Source: Puccinellia tenuiflora
Lineage: Eukaryota > Streptophyta > Magnoliopsida > Poales > Poaceae
Assembly: GCA_012064385.1 (NCBI GenBank)
Contig: QRDG01001970.1
Location: 262,042 to 326,041, forward strand
Direction of reading: 5' to 3'
DNA: 64,000 nt
Made by a program: the position numbers and the translations under genes. The notes under the pieces are model-generated. The model was not told where the DNA came from. It saw only the letters and a list, made by a program, of their open reading frames with translations, and did not search any database. Each line of letters opens with the position of its first letter. Position 1 is the first letter of the stretch. This document shows, in pieces, positions 32,347 through 45,900 of the stretch.

Positions 32347-32827
32347 TTGATGCACAAAGTACGTAGGAGAGGTTAATCTCGCCTAGGGACACGGATTTAC
32401 CCAGGTTCGGCACCTCTTGATTAGAGGTAAAGACCTACTTCCTGCTTCTCTTTATTGCTCTAGATCTGATATCGATTACAGGGTTCCGGCTCCTCTCTAG
32501 GAGTCGGCGACTAGGTATCTCTCTCAAGGCTTATCGATCTAAGGTCCAGGACCCCGCTTATAAAGGCGGCCGGGTCTCTGGACTTACAACCTACATCGAG
32601 TCATGCCAGAACACGGAGTCCTACTCTACGTCTTGGCTTCCAAGCTCAGGCTCCGGGTTGTACTTGGACTCCTTCCTGGCGGGTCCCTTCTCTATCATGG
32701 GCCTTGGTCGGCTTGTCTCCAGCCCAGCCATTGTGACTTGATGCTCGACTCGGCTTTGGCCTTCTTGGTCTTGGCGGGTCTACTTTCCGGGTCCATGGGC
32801 CTACCTATAAAGTACCCCCTCCCATCA
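32292..32827 (-). mobile_element. 5' LTR of element B (536 bp)
   Basis: Complete LTR, minus strand TGATGGG...CCACGACA, with a TATA-like box near 32559-32566. Its outer end is fused directly to satellite DNA (ACGTCCCAAT), cutting a monomer. It contains the conserved gag-frame ATG at 32346. Confidence 0.93.
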
Positions 32828-35800
32828 ACGTCCCAATATTCGTGTACTCGGGGTCACTAGCCGTTGAAATCGTCCCCGGAGCCGAAAACTGTGTGCTATA
32901 GCCCACTAAAACGGCCAGAAATGACCAAATCGACGAGTTTTGACGACATCCCAATTTTCGTGTACCCGAGGTCACGAGCCGTTGAAATCGCCCCCGGAGC
33001 CGAAAACTGTGAGTTATATCCCATTAAAACAGCCAGAAATGACCAAATCGACGAGTTTTGACGACGTCCCAATTTTCGTTTACCGGGGGTCACGAGCCGT
33101 TGAAATCGCCCCCGGAGCCGAAAACTGTGTGCTATAGCCCATTAAAATGGCCTGAAATGACCAAATCGACGAGTTTTGACGACATCCCAATTTTTGTGTA
33201 CTCGGGGTCACTTGCCGTTGAAATCTTCCCCGGAGCCGAAAACTGTGTGCTATAGCCCACGAAAACGGCTAGAAATTACCATATCGACGAGTTTTGACAC
33301 CCCAATTATCATGTACCTAGGGTCACGAGCCGTTGAAATCGTCTCCGGAGTCAAAAACCATGTGCTATAACCCACGAAAACAGCCAGAAAAGACCAAATC
33401 GACGAATTTTGATGACGTCCCAATTTTCATGTACCCAGGTTCACGAGTCATTGAAATCACCCCCGGAGTCGAAAACTGTGTGCTATATCCCATTAAAACG
33501 GCCAGAAATGACCAAATCGACGAGTTTTGACGACGTCCCAATTTTCGTGTACCCGGGGTCACGAGCCGTTGAAATCGTCTCGGAACCAAAAATTGTGTGC
33601 TATAGCCCACAAAAACGGCGAGAAATGACCAAATCGACAAGTTTTGATGACGTCCCAATTTTCGTTTACCGGGGGTCACGAGCCGTTGAAATCGCCCCCG
33701 GAGCCGAAAACTGTGTGCTATGGCCCATTAAAACGGCTAGAAATGACCAAATCGACGAGTTTTGATGCCCCAATTATCATGTACCCAGGGTCACGAGCCG
33801 TTGAAATCGTCTCCGGAGTCAAAAATTGTGTGCTATAGCCCACGAAAACTGCCAGAAATGACCAAATCGACGAGTTTTCATGACGTCCCAATTTTCGTTT
33901 ACCCGGGGTCACAAGCCGTTGAAATCGCCACGGGAGCCGAAAACTATGTGCTATATCCCATTAAAACGGCCAGAAATGACCAAATCGACGAGTTTTGACG
34001 ACATCCCAATTTTCGTGTACCCGGGGTCACGAGCCATTGAAATCGTATCCGGAACCAAAAACTGTGTGCTATAGCCCACAAAAACGGAGAGAAATGACCA
34101 AATCGACAAGTTTTGACGACGTCCCAATTTTCGTTTACCGGGGGTCACGAGCCGTTGAAATCGCCCCCGGAGCCGAAAACTGTGTGCTATGGCCCATTAA
34201 AACGGCTAGAAATGACCAAATCGACGAGTTTTGACGCCCCAATTATCATGTACCCAAGGTCACGAGCCGTTGAATTCGTCTCCGGAGTCAAAAACTGTGT
34301 GCTATAGCCCACGAAAACTGCCAGAAATGACCAAATCGACGAGTTTTGACGACGTCCCAATATTCGTGTAGTCGAGGTCACTAGCCGTTGAAATCATCCC
34401 CGGAGCCGAAACTGTGTGCTATATCCCATTAAAACGTCCAGAAATGACCAAATCGACGAGTTTTGACGACGTCCCAATTTTCATGTACGGGGGTCACGAG
34501 CCGTTGAAATCGTCCCCAGATCCAAAAACGGTGTGCTATAGCCCATGAAAACGGCCAGAAATGACCAAATCGACGAGTTTTGACAACGTCCCAATTTTCG
34601 TGTACCGGGGGTCACGAGCCGTTGAAATCGTCCCCGGAGCCGAAAACTATGTGCTATAGCCCATGAAAACGGCCAGAAATGACCAAATCGACGAGTTTTG
34701 ACGACGTCCCAATATTCGTGTACTCGGGGTCACTTGCCGTTGAAATCGTCCCCGGAGCCGAAAACTTCGTGCTATGGCCCATTAAAACGGCTAGAAATGA
34801 CCAAATCGAGGAGTTTTGACGCCCCAATTATCATGTACCCAGGGTCAAGAGCCGTTGAAATCGTCTCCGGAGTCAAAAACTGTGTGCTATAGCCCACGAA
34901 AACTGCCAGAAATGACCAAATCGACGAGTTTTGACGACATCCCAATTTTCGTGTACCCGGGGTCATAAGCCGTTGAAATCACCGTCGGAGTCGAAAACTA
35001 TGTGCTATTCCCAATAAAATGGCCAGAAACGACCAAATCGACGAGTTTTGACGACATCCCAATTTTCGTGTACCCGGGGTCACGAGCCGTTGAAATCACC
35101 CCCGGAGCCAAAAACTGTGTGCTATATCCCATTAAAACGGCCAGAAATGACCAAATCGACGAGTTTTGACGACATCCCAATTTTCGTGTACCCGGGGTCA
35201 CGAGCCATTGAAATCGTATCCGGAACCAAAAACTGTGTGCTATAGCCCACAAAAACGGAGAGAAATGACCAAATCGACAAGTTTTGACGACGTCCCAATT
35301 TTCGTTTACCGGGGGTCACGAGCCGTTGAAATCGCCCCCGGAGCCGAAAACTGTGTGCTATGGCCCATTAAAACGGCTAGAAATGACCAAATCGACGAGT
35401 TTTGACGCCCCAATTATCATGTACCCAAGGTCACGAGCCATTGAAATCGTCTCCGGAGTCAAAAACTGTGTGCTATAGCCCACGAAAACTGCCAGAAATG
35501 ACCAAATCGACGAGTTTTGACGACGTCCCAATATTCATGTACTCGGGGTCACTAGCCATTGAAATCGTCCCCGGAGCCGAAAACTGTGTGCTATAGCCCA
35601 CGAAAACGGCCAGAAATGACCAAATCGACGAGTTTTGACGACGTCCCAATTTTCGTGTACCCGGGGTCACGAGCCGTTGAAATCGCCCCCGGAGCCGAAA
35701 ACTGTGTGCTATATCCCATTAAAACGGCCAGAAATGACCAAATCGACGAGTTTTGACGACGTCCCAATTTTCGTTTACCGGGGGTCACGAGCCGTTGAAA

Positions 35801-36296
35801 TCGCCCCCGGAGCCGAAAACTGTGTGCTATAGCCCATTAAAACGGACAGAAATGACCAAATCGACGAGTTTTGACGACTTCCCAATATTCGTGTACTCGG
35901 GGTCACTTGCCGTTGAAATCGTCCCTGGATCCAAGAACTGTGTGCTATAGCCCATTAAAACAGTTAGAAATGACAAATCGACGAGTTATGAAGCCCCAAT
36001 TATCATGTACCCCAGGGTCACCAGCCATTGAAATCGTCTCCGGAGTCAAAAATTGTGTGCTATAGCCCACGAAAACTGCCAGAAATGACCAAATCGACGA
36101 GTTTTCACGACGTCCCAATTTTCGTTTACCCAGGGTCACAAGTCGTTGAAATCACCCCCGGAGTCGAAAACTGTGTGCTATATCCCAATAAAACGGCCAG
36201 AAAGACCAAATCGACGAGTTTTGACGACGTCCCAATTTTCGTTTACCGGGGGTCACGAGCCGTTGAAATCGCCCCAGGAGCAGAAAACTATGGCTA
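32828..36296 (+). repeat. 118-bp satellite array, left block
   Basis: Head-to-tail monomers of 118 bp, with a 115-bp variant that has GACGCCCC in place of GACGACGTCCC. Landmarks in each unit: CCCAATTTTCGTGTACC, GGGGTCACGAGCCG, TTGAAATCG, GCCGAAAACTGTGTGCTAT, AGAAATGACCAAATCGACGA. The 115-bp variants start near 33296, 33765, 34232, 34818, 35404 and 35993, giving spacings of 469, 467, 586, 586 and 589. I do not recognise the family by name. It contains no gene; the many 64-65-residue open frames are by-products of a period of 118 (1 mod 3). Confidence 0.97.
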
Positions 36297-36902
36297 CTAG
36301 TCATCAACCCGTGCCTGCGCACGGGCTAGAATTATTGGAGTCTGTTGTATTTACATCATTTATTCAAATATATATGTCAGTTAAACATCAAATATTAATT
36401 GTTGCAAGTTGATGAAAATTATCTTAAATGCATCAAACAATTACCAATTAATGGCTGGAATATCGTGAATAAATTCTTATTGATATCACAATCTATCCAA
36501 AGGTTCGGATGCTAAAAATTAAGGTTCCATTTAATACTTCTTATTTTATTTCAAATTTGAATATAATTTCCATAGGTTGTTGTGTCAGTTGCATGAAAAT
36601 AGCTTATAACTGAATAAGAACAATGTAGAAAAGAAATAGACCTTAATTATAGCCCGGCCACCACAATGCTTCTTACCTGCAGTTTCTGGAACCACCGTAT
36701 TAGTTACAGCATGATATGTCGATCGCTTAGATTGATAGCTATGGCGACCGTGAGTTCAACACGTGCTCACTTAATTGGCCTTCTTCTCTCTTGCATATAA
36801 ATCAAAATCGAATTGATGGTTCATGTATACAACAATGCATTTTTGGCATCATTATGGCTGTAACTTATGGAATTGTGTCATTACAATAAGTACATGCTCC
36901 AA
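36297..36902 (-). mobile_element. Helitron-like insertion (606 bp, non-autonomous)
   Basis: Non-satellite, AT-rich DNA that interrupts one monomer (GTGCTATAGCCC) between A and T. On the minus strand its 3' end is CTAG, preceded seven bases upstream by a hairpin of CCCGTGC and GCACGGG (36308-36325), the classic Helitron 3' end. No target duplication is seen, as expected. The 5' end on the minus strand reads TTGGAG rather than the usual TC, so that end is atypical or eroded. No ORF is present, so it would depend on a full-length Helitron. Confidence 0.72.
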
Positions 36903-39900
36903 TAGCCCACAAAAACGGAGAGAAATGACCAAATCGACAAGTTTTGACGACATCCCAATTTTCGTTTACCGGGGGTCACGAGCCGTTGAAATCGCCCCCG
37001 GAGCCGAAAACTGTGTGCTATAGCCCATTAAAACGGCTAGAAATGACCAAATCGACGAGTTTTGACGCCCCAATTATCATGTACCCAGGGTCACGAGCCG
37101 TTGAAATCATCTCCGGAGTCAAAAACTGTGTGCTATAGCCCACGAAAACTGCCAGAAATGACCAAATCGACGAGTTTTGACGACGTCCCAATTTTCGTGT
37201 ACCCGGGGTCACAAGCCGTTGAAATCGCCACGGGAGCCGAAAACTGTGTGCTATATCCCATTAAAACGGCCAGAAATGACCAAATCGACGAGTTTTGACG
37301 ACATCCCAATTTTCGTGTACCCGGGGTCACGAGCCATTGAAATCGTATCCGGAACCAAAAACTGTGTGCTATAGCCCACAAAACGGAGAGAAATGACCAA
37401 ATCGACAAGTTTTGACGACGTCCCAATTTTCGTTTACGGTCATGAGCCGTTGAAATCGACTCCGGAGCCAAAAACTGTGTGCTATTGCCCGTTAAAACGG
37501 CTAGAAATGACCAAACCGACGAGTTTTGNCACCCCGGAGTCGCAAAACTGTGTGCCTATTCCCAATAAACGGCCGAAATGACCCAAATCGACGAGTTTGA
37601 CGACGTCCCAATATTAAGCCTACTCGCGGCTTCACGAGCCGTTTGAAACGCCCCCCGGAGGCCAACGCCGAAAACTGTGTGTTATATCCCATTAAAAAAC
37701 GGCCAGAATGACCAAATCGACGAGTTTTGACTGACGTCCCAATTTTCATGTACTCGGGGTCACGAGACCGTGTGAAATCGTCATTCGGAGCCAAAAATGT
37801 TGTGATATAGCCCATTAAAACGGCTAGAAATGACCAAATCGACTGAGTTTTGATGCCAAATTATCATGTACCCAGGGTCACGAGCGCGGGTAAATCGTCT
37901 CCGGAGTCAAAAACCTGTGTGTTATAGCCCACGAAAACTGCCAGAAATGACCAAATCGATGAGTTTGACGACGTCCCAATATTCATGTACTCGGGGTCCA
38001 CTAGCCGTTGAAAGTCATCCCGGAGCCGAAAACTGTGTGACTATATCCCATTAAAACTGTCAGAAAGACCAAATCGACTGAGTTTTGACGACGTCCCAAT
38101 TTCGTTCTACCAGGGGTCACGAGCCGTTGAAATCGCTCCCGGAGCAGAACACTATGTGCTATAGCCCATAAAACGGCCTGAAATGACCAATCGACAAGTT
38201 TTTTGACGACGTCCCATATTCGTGTACTCGGGGTCATTTCCCGTGTGAAATCGTCCACGGATCCGAAAACTGTGTGACTATAGCCATTAAAACGGCTAGA
38301 AATGACAAATCGACGATTTTTGAACGCCCCAATTATCATGTACCCAAGGTCACGAGCCGTTGAAATCGTCTCCGGAGTCAAAAACTGTGTGCTATAGCCC
38401 ACGAAAACTGCCAGAAATGACCAAATCGACGAGTTTTGACGACGTCCCAATATTCGTGTACTCGGGGTCACTAGCCGTTGAAATCGTCCCCGGAGCCGAA
38501 AACTGTGTGCTATAGCCCACGAAAACGGCCAGAAATGACCAAATCGACGAGTTTTGACGACGTCCCAATTTTCGTGTACCCGGGGTCACCAGCCGTTGAA
38601 ATCGCCCCCGGAGCCGAAAACTGTGTGCTATATCCCATTAAAACGGCAGAAATGACCAAATCGACGAGTTTTGACGACGTCCCAATTTTCGTTTACCGGG
38701 GGTCACGAGCCGTTGAAATCGCCCCCGGAGCCGAAAACTATGTGCTAGCCCATTAAAACTGGCCTGAAATGACCAAATCGACGAGTTTTGACGAGGTCCC
38801 AATATTCGTGTACTCGGGGTCACTTGCCGTTGAAATCGTCCCCGGAGCCGAAAACTTGTGTGCTAGAGCCCACGAAAACGGCCAGAAATGACCAAATCGA
38901 CGAGTTTTGACGCCCCAATTATCATGTACCCAGGGTCACGAGCCGTTGAAATCGTCTCCGGAGTCAAAAATTGTGTGCTATAGCCCACGAAAACTGCCAG
39001 AAATGACCAAATCGACGAGTTTTCATGACGTCCCAATTTTCGTTTACCCGGGGTCACAAGCCGTTGAAATCGCCACGGGAGCCGAAAACTGTGTGCTATA
39101 TCCCATTAAAACGGCCAGAAATGACCAATCGACGAGTTTTGACGACGTCCCAATATTCATGTACTCGGGGTCACAAGCCGTTGAAATCGCCACGGGAGCC
39201 GAAAACTGTGTGCTATATCCAATTAAAACAGACAGAAATGACCAAATCGACGAGTTTTGACGACATCCCAATTCTCGTGTACCCGGGGTCACGAGCCATT
39301 GAAATCGTCTCCGGAGCCAAAAAGTGTGTGCTATAGCCCACAAAAACGGCGAGAAATGACAAATCGACAATTTTGACGACGTCCCAATTTTCGTTACCGG
39401 GGGTCACGAGCCGTTGAAATCGCCCCCGGAGCCGAAAACTGTGTGCTATGGCCCATTAAAACGGCTAGAAATGACCAAATCGACGAGTTTTGACGCCCCA
39501 ATTATCATGTACCCAAGGTCACGAGCCGTTGAATTCGTCTCCGGAGTCAAAAACTGTGTGCTATAGCCCACGAAAACTGCCAGAAATGACCAAATCGACG
39601 AGTTTTGACGACATCCCAATATTCATGTACTCGGGGTCACTAGCCATTGAAATCGTCCCCGGAGCCGAAAACTGTGTGCTATAGCCCACGAAAACGGCCA
39701 GAAATGACCAAATCGGTGAGTTTTGACGACGTCCCAATTTTCATGTGCTATGGCCCATTAAAACGGCTAGAAATGACCAAATCGACGAGTTTTGACGCCC
39801 CAATTATCATGTACCCAAGGTCACGAGCCGTTGAAATCGTCTCCGGAGTCAAAAACTGTGTGCTATAGCCCACGAAAACTACCAGAAATGACCAAATCGA

Positions 39901-42900
39901 CGAGTTTTGACGACGTCCCAATATTCATGTACTCGGGGTCACTAGCCGTTGAAATCGTCCCCGGAGCCGAAAACTGTGTGCTATATCCCATTAAAACGGC
40001 CAGAAATGACCAAATCGACGAGTTTTGACGACGTCCCAATTTTCGTGTACCCGGGGTCACGAGCCGTTGAAATCGCCACGGGAGCCGAAAACTGTGTGCT
40101 ATATCCCATTAAAACGGCCAGAAATGACCAAATCGACGAGTTTTGACGACGTCCCAATTTTCGTTTACCGGGGGTCACGAGCCGTTGAAATCGCCCCCGG
40201 AGCCGAAAACTGTGTGCTATAGCCCATGAAAACGGCCAGAAATGACCAAATCGACGAGTTTTGACGAGGTCCCAATATTCGTGTACTCGGGGTCACTTGC
40301 CGTTGAAATCGTCCCCGGAGCCGAAAACTGTGTGCTATAGCCCATTAAAACGGCTAGAAATGACCAAATCGACGAGTTTTGACGCCCCAATTATCATGTA
40401 CCCAGGGTCACGAGCCGTTGAAATCGTCTCCGGAGTCAAAAACTATGTGCTATAGCCCACGAAAACTGCCAGAAATGACCAAATCGACGAGTTTTGACGA
40501 CGTCCCAATTTTCGTTTACCCGGGGTCACAAGCCGTTGAAATCGCCACGGGAGCCGAAAACTGTGTGCTATTCCAATAAAACGGCCCGAAATGACCAAAT
40601 CGACGAGTTTTGACGACGTCCCAATATTCATGTACTCGGGTCACGAGCCGTTGAAATCGCCCCCGGAGCCGAAAACTGTGTGTTATATCCATTAAAACTG
40701 CCAGAAATGACCAAATCGACGAGTTTTCATGACGTCCCAATTTTCGTTTACCCGGGGTCACAAGCCGTTGAAATCGCCACAGGAGCCGAAATTGTGTGCT
40801 ATATCCAATTAAAACAGATAGAAATGACCAAATCGATGAGTTTGATGCCAAAATTATCATGTACCCCAGGGTCACGAGCGGTTGAAATCTTCTCCGGAGT
40901 CAAAACTGTGTGCTATAGCCCATGAAAACGGCCAGAAATGACCAAATCGATGAGTTTTGACGACGTCCCAATTTTCATGTACCCGGGGTCACTAGCCGTT
41001 GAAATCATCCCCGGAGCCAAAAACTGTGTGCTATAGCCCATTAAAACTGTCAGAAATGACCAAATCGACGACTTTTGACGATGCCCCAATTTTCGTGTAC
41101 CGGGGGTCACCAGCCGTTGAAATCGCCCCCGGAGCCGAAAACTATGTGCTATAGCCCATGAAAACGGCCAGAAATGACCAAATCGACGAGTTTTGACGAG
41201 GTCCCAATATTCGTGTACTCGGGGTCACTTGCCGTTGAAATCGTCCCCGGAGCCGAAAACTGTGTGCTATGGCCCATTAAAACGGCTAGAAATGACCAAA
41301 TCGACGAGTTTTGACGCCCCAATTATCATGTACCCAAGGTCACGAGCCGTTGAATTCGTCTCCGGAGTCAAAAACTGTGTGCTATAGCCCACGAAAACTG
41401 CCAGAAATGACCAAATCGACGAGTTTTGACGACGTCCCAATATTCGTGTACTCGGGGTCACTAGCCGTTGAAATCATCCCCGGAGCCGAAAACTGTGTGC
41501 TATAGCCCACGAAAACGGCCAGAAATGACCAAATCGACGAGTTTTGACGACGTCCCAATTTTCGTGTACCCGGGGTCACAAGCCGTTGAAATCGCCCCCG
41601 GAGCCGAAAACTGTGTGCTATATCCCATTAAAACGGCCAGAAATGACCAAATCGACGAGTTTTGACGACGTCCCAATTTTCGTTTACCGGGGGTCACGAG
41701 CCGTTGAAATCGCCCCCGGAGCCGAAAACTGTGTGCTATGGCCCATTAAAATGGCCTGAAATGACCAAATCGACGAGTTTTGACGACGTCCCAATATTCG
41801 TGTACTCGGGGTCATTTCCCGTTGAAATCGCCGCCGGAGCCGAAAATGTGTGCTATGGCCCATTAAAACAGCTAGAAATGACCAAATCGACGAGTTTTGA
41901 CGCCCCAATTATCATGTACCCAAGGTCACGAGCCGTTGAAATCGTCTCCGGAGTCAAAAATTGTGTGCTATAGCCCACGAAAACTGCCAGAAATGACCAA
42001 ATCGACGAGTTTTCATGACGTCCCAATTTTCGTTTACCCGGGGTCACAAGCCGTTGAAATCGCCACGGGAGCCGAAAACTGTGTGCTATATCCCATTAAA
42101 ACAGCCAGAAATGACCAAATCGACGAGTTTTGACGACGTCCCAATATTCATGTACTCGGGGTCACTAGCCGTTGAAATCGTCCCGGGAGCCGAAAACTGT
42201 GTGCTATATCCCATTAAAACGGCCAGAAATGACCAAATCGACGAGTTTTGACGACATCCCAATTTTCGTGTACCCGGGGTCACGAGCCATTGAAATCGTA
42301 TCCGGAACCAAAAATTGTGTGCTATAGCCCACAAAAACGGAGAGAAATGACCAAATCGACAAGTTTTGACGACGTCCCAATTTTCGTTTACCGGGGGTCA
42401 CGAGCCGTTGAAATCGCCCCCGGAGCCGAAAACTGTGTGCTATGGCCCATTAAAACGGCTAGAAATGACCAAATCGACGAGTTTTGACGCCCCAATTATC
42501 ATGTACCCAAGGTCACGAGCCGTTGAATTCGTCTCCGGAGTCAAAAACTGTGTGCTATAGCCCACGAAAACTGCCAGAAATGACCAAATCGACGAGTTTT
42601 GACGACATCCCAATATTCATGTACTCGGGGTCACTAGCCATTGAAATCGTCCCCGGAGCCGAAAACTGTGTGCTATAGCCCATGAAAACGGCCAGAAATG
42701 ACCAAATCGGTGAGTTTTGACGACGTCCCAATTTTCATGTGCTATAGCCCATTAAAACGGCTAGAAATGACCAAATCGACGAGTTTTGACGCCCCAATTA
42801 TCATGTACCCAGGGTCACGAGCCGTTGAAATCGTCTCCGGAGTCAAAAACTGTGTCCTATAGCCCACGAAAACGGCCCGACATGACCATATCAACGAGTT

Positions 42901-45900
42901 TTGACGACGTCCCAATATTCGCATACTCGGGGTCAGTAGCCGTTGAAATCGTCCCCGGAGCCGAAAACTGTGTGCTATAGCCCATTAAAACAGCCAGAAA
43001 TGACCAAATCGACGAGTTTTGACGACATCCCAATTTTCGTGTACCTAGGGTCACGAGCCGTTGAAATCGCCCCCGGAGCCGAAAACTGTGTGCTATATCC
43101 CATTAAAACGGCCAGAAATGACCAAATCGACGAGTTTTGACGACGTCCCAATTTTCGTTTACCGGGGGTCACGAGCCGTTGAAATCGCCCCCGGAGCCGA
43201 AAACTATGTGCTATAGCCCATGAAAACGGCCAGAAATGACCAAATCGACGAGTTTTGACGAGGTCCCAATATTCGTGTACTCGGGGTCACTTGCCGTTGA
43301 AATCGTCCCCGGAGCCGAAAAATGTGTGTGCTAGAGCCCACGAAAACGGCCAGAAATGACAAATCGACGAGTTTTGACGCCCCAATTATCATGTACCCAG
43401 GGTCACGAGCCGTTGAAATCGTCTCCGGAGTCAAAAACTATGTGCTATAGCCCACGAAAACTGCCAGAAATGACCAAATCGACGAGTTTTGACGACGTCC
43501 CAATATTCGTGTACCCGGGGTCACGAGCCGTTGAAATCACCCCGGAGTCGAAAACTGTGTGCTATTCCCAATAAAACGGCCCGAAATGACCAAATCGACG
43601 AGTTTTGACGACGTCCCAATATTCGTGTACTCGGGGTCACTAGCCGTTGAAATCGCCCCCGGAGCCGAAAACTGTGTGCTATATCCCATTAAAACGGCCA
43701 GAAATGACCAAATCGACGAGTTTTGATGACATCCCAATTTTCGTGTACCGGGGGTCACGAGCCGTTGAAATCGTCTCCGGAGCCAAAAATTGTGTGCTAT
43801 AGCCCACGAAAACGGCCAGAAATGACCAAATCGACGAGTTTTGATGCCAAAATTATCATGTACCCAGGGTCACGAGCGGTTGAAATCTTCTCCGGAGTCA
43901 AAAACTGTGTGCTATAGCCCACGAAAACTGCCAGAAATGACCAAATCGATGAGTTTTGACGACGTCCCAATATTCATGTACTCGGGGTCACTAGCCGTTG
44001 AAATCATCCCCGGAGCCGAAAACTGTGTGCTATAGCCCACGAAAACGGCCAGAAATGACCAAATCGACGAGTTTTGACGACGTCCCAATTTTCGTGTACC
44101 TAGGGTCACGAGCCGTTGAAATCGCTCCCGGAGCAGAACACTATGTGCTATAGCCCATGAAAACGGCCAGAAATGACCAAATCGACGAGTTTTGACGAGG
44201 TCCCAATATTCGTGTACTCGGGGTCACTTGCCGTTGAAATCGTCCCCGGAGCCGAAAACTGTGTGCTATAGCCCATTAAAACGGCTAGAAATGACCAAAT
44301 CGACGAGTTTTGACGCCCCAATTATCATGTACCCAAGGTCACGAGCCGTTGAAATCGTCTCCGGAGTCAAAAACTGTGTGCTATAGCCCACGAAAACTGC
44401 CAGAAATGACCAAATCGAAGAGTTTTGACGACGTCCCAATATTCATGTACTCGGGGTCACTAGCCGTTGAAATCATCCCCGGAGCCGAAAACTGTGTGCT
44501 ATAGCCCACGAAAACGGCCAGAAATGACCAAATCGACGAGTTTTGACGACGTCCCAATTTTCGTGTACCCGGGGTCACGAGCCGTTGAAATCGCCCCCGG
44601 AGCCGAAAACTGTGTGCTATATCCCATTAAAACGGCCAGAAATGACCAAATCGACGAGTTTTGACGACGTCCCAATTTTCGTTTACCGGGGGTCACGAGC
44701 CGTTGAAATCGCCCCCGGAGCCGAAAACTGTGTGCTATGGCCCATTAAAATGGCCTGAAATGACCAAATCGACGAGTTTTGACGACGTCCCAATATTCGT
44801 GTACTCGGGGTCATTTCCCGTTGAAATCGCCCCCGGAGCCGAAAACTGTGTGCTATGGCCCATTAAAACAGCTAGAAATGACCAAATCGACGAGTTTTGA
44901 CGCCCCAATTATCATGTACCCAAGGTCACGAGCCGTTGAAATCGTCTCCGGAGTCAAAAACTGTGTGCTATAGCCCACGAAAACTGCCAGAAATGACCAA
45001 ATCGACGAGTTTTGATGACGTCCCAATATTCGTGTACTCGGGGTCACTAGCCGTTGAAATCGTCACCGGAGCCGAAAACTGTGTGCTATATCCCATTAAA
45101 ATGGCCAGAAATGACCAAATCGACGAGTTTTGACGACGTCCCAATATTCGTGTACTCGGGGTCACTAGCCGTTGAAATCGTCCCCGGAGCCGAAAACTGT
45201 GTGCTATAGCCCATTAAAACGGCTAGAAATGACCAAATCGACGAGTTTTGACGACGTCCCAATTTTCGTGTACCAGGGTCACGAGCTGTTGAAATCGTCT
45301 CCGGAACCAAAAATTGTGTGCTATAGCCCACAAAAACGGCGAGAAATGACCAAATCGACAAGTTTTGACGACGTCCCAATTTTCGTTTACCGGGGGTCAC
45401 GAGCCGTTGAAATCGCCCCCGGAGCCGAAAACTGTGTGCTATGGCCCATTAAAACGGCTAGAAATGACCAAATCGACGAGTTTTGACGCCCCAATTATCA
45501 TGTACCCAAGGTCACGAGTCGTTGAATTCGTCTCCGGAGTCAAAAACTGTGTGCTATAGCCCACGAAAACTGCCAGAAATGACCAAATCGACGAGTTTTG
45601 ACGACATCCCAATATTCGTGTACTCGGGGTCACTAGCCGTTGAAATCGTCCCCGGAGCCGAAAACTGTGTGCTATAGCCCACGAAAACGGCCAGAAATGA
45701 CCAAATCGATGAGTTTTGACGACGTCCCAATTTTCATGTGCTATGGCCCATTAAAACGGCTAGAAATGACCAAATCGACGAGTTTTGACGCCCCAATTAT
45801 CATGTACCCAGGGTCACGAGCCGTTGAAATCGTCTCCGGAGTCAAAAACTGTGTGCTATAGCCCACGAAAACTACCAGAAATGACCAAATCGACGAGTTT

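Larger units (their letters stand above)
9102..32827 (-). mobile_element. Ty3/Gypsy Tat-type retrotransposon, element B, with nested insertion
   Basis: Same family and orientation as element A. It comprises a truncated 3' LTR (9102-9438), PPT (9439-9450), an antisense gene (9990-13971), gag-pro-pol split into 14570-15537 and 26759-32346, a PBS (32272-32289) and a 5' LTR (32292-32827). The two LTRs share markers that LTR A lacks (ggtatctctctcaagg, aaggcggccggg), so they belong to one insertion. They differ at about 9 substitutions and a few indels in 337 bp, counted by eye. The right end abuts satellite DNA directly with flank ACGTC, so B landed in the array. The left flank is lost at the N at 9101. 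Confidence 0.9.
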
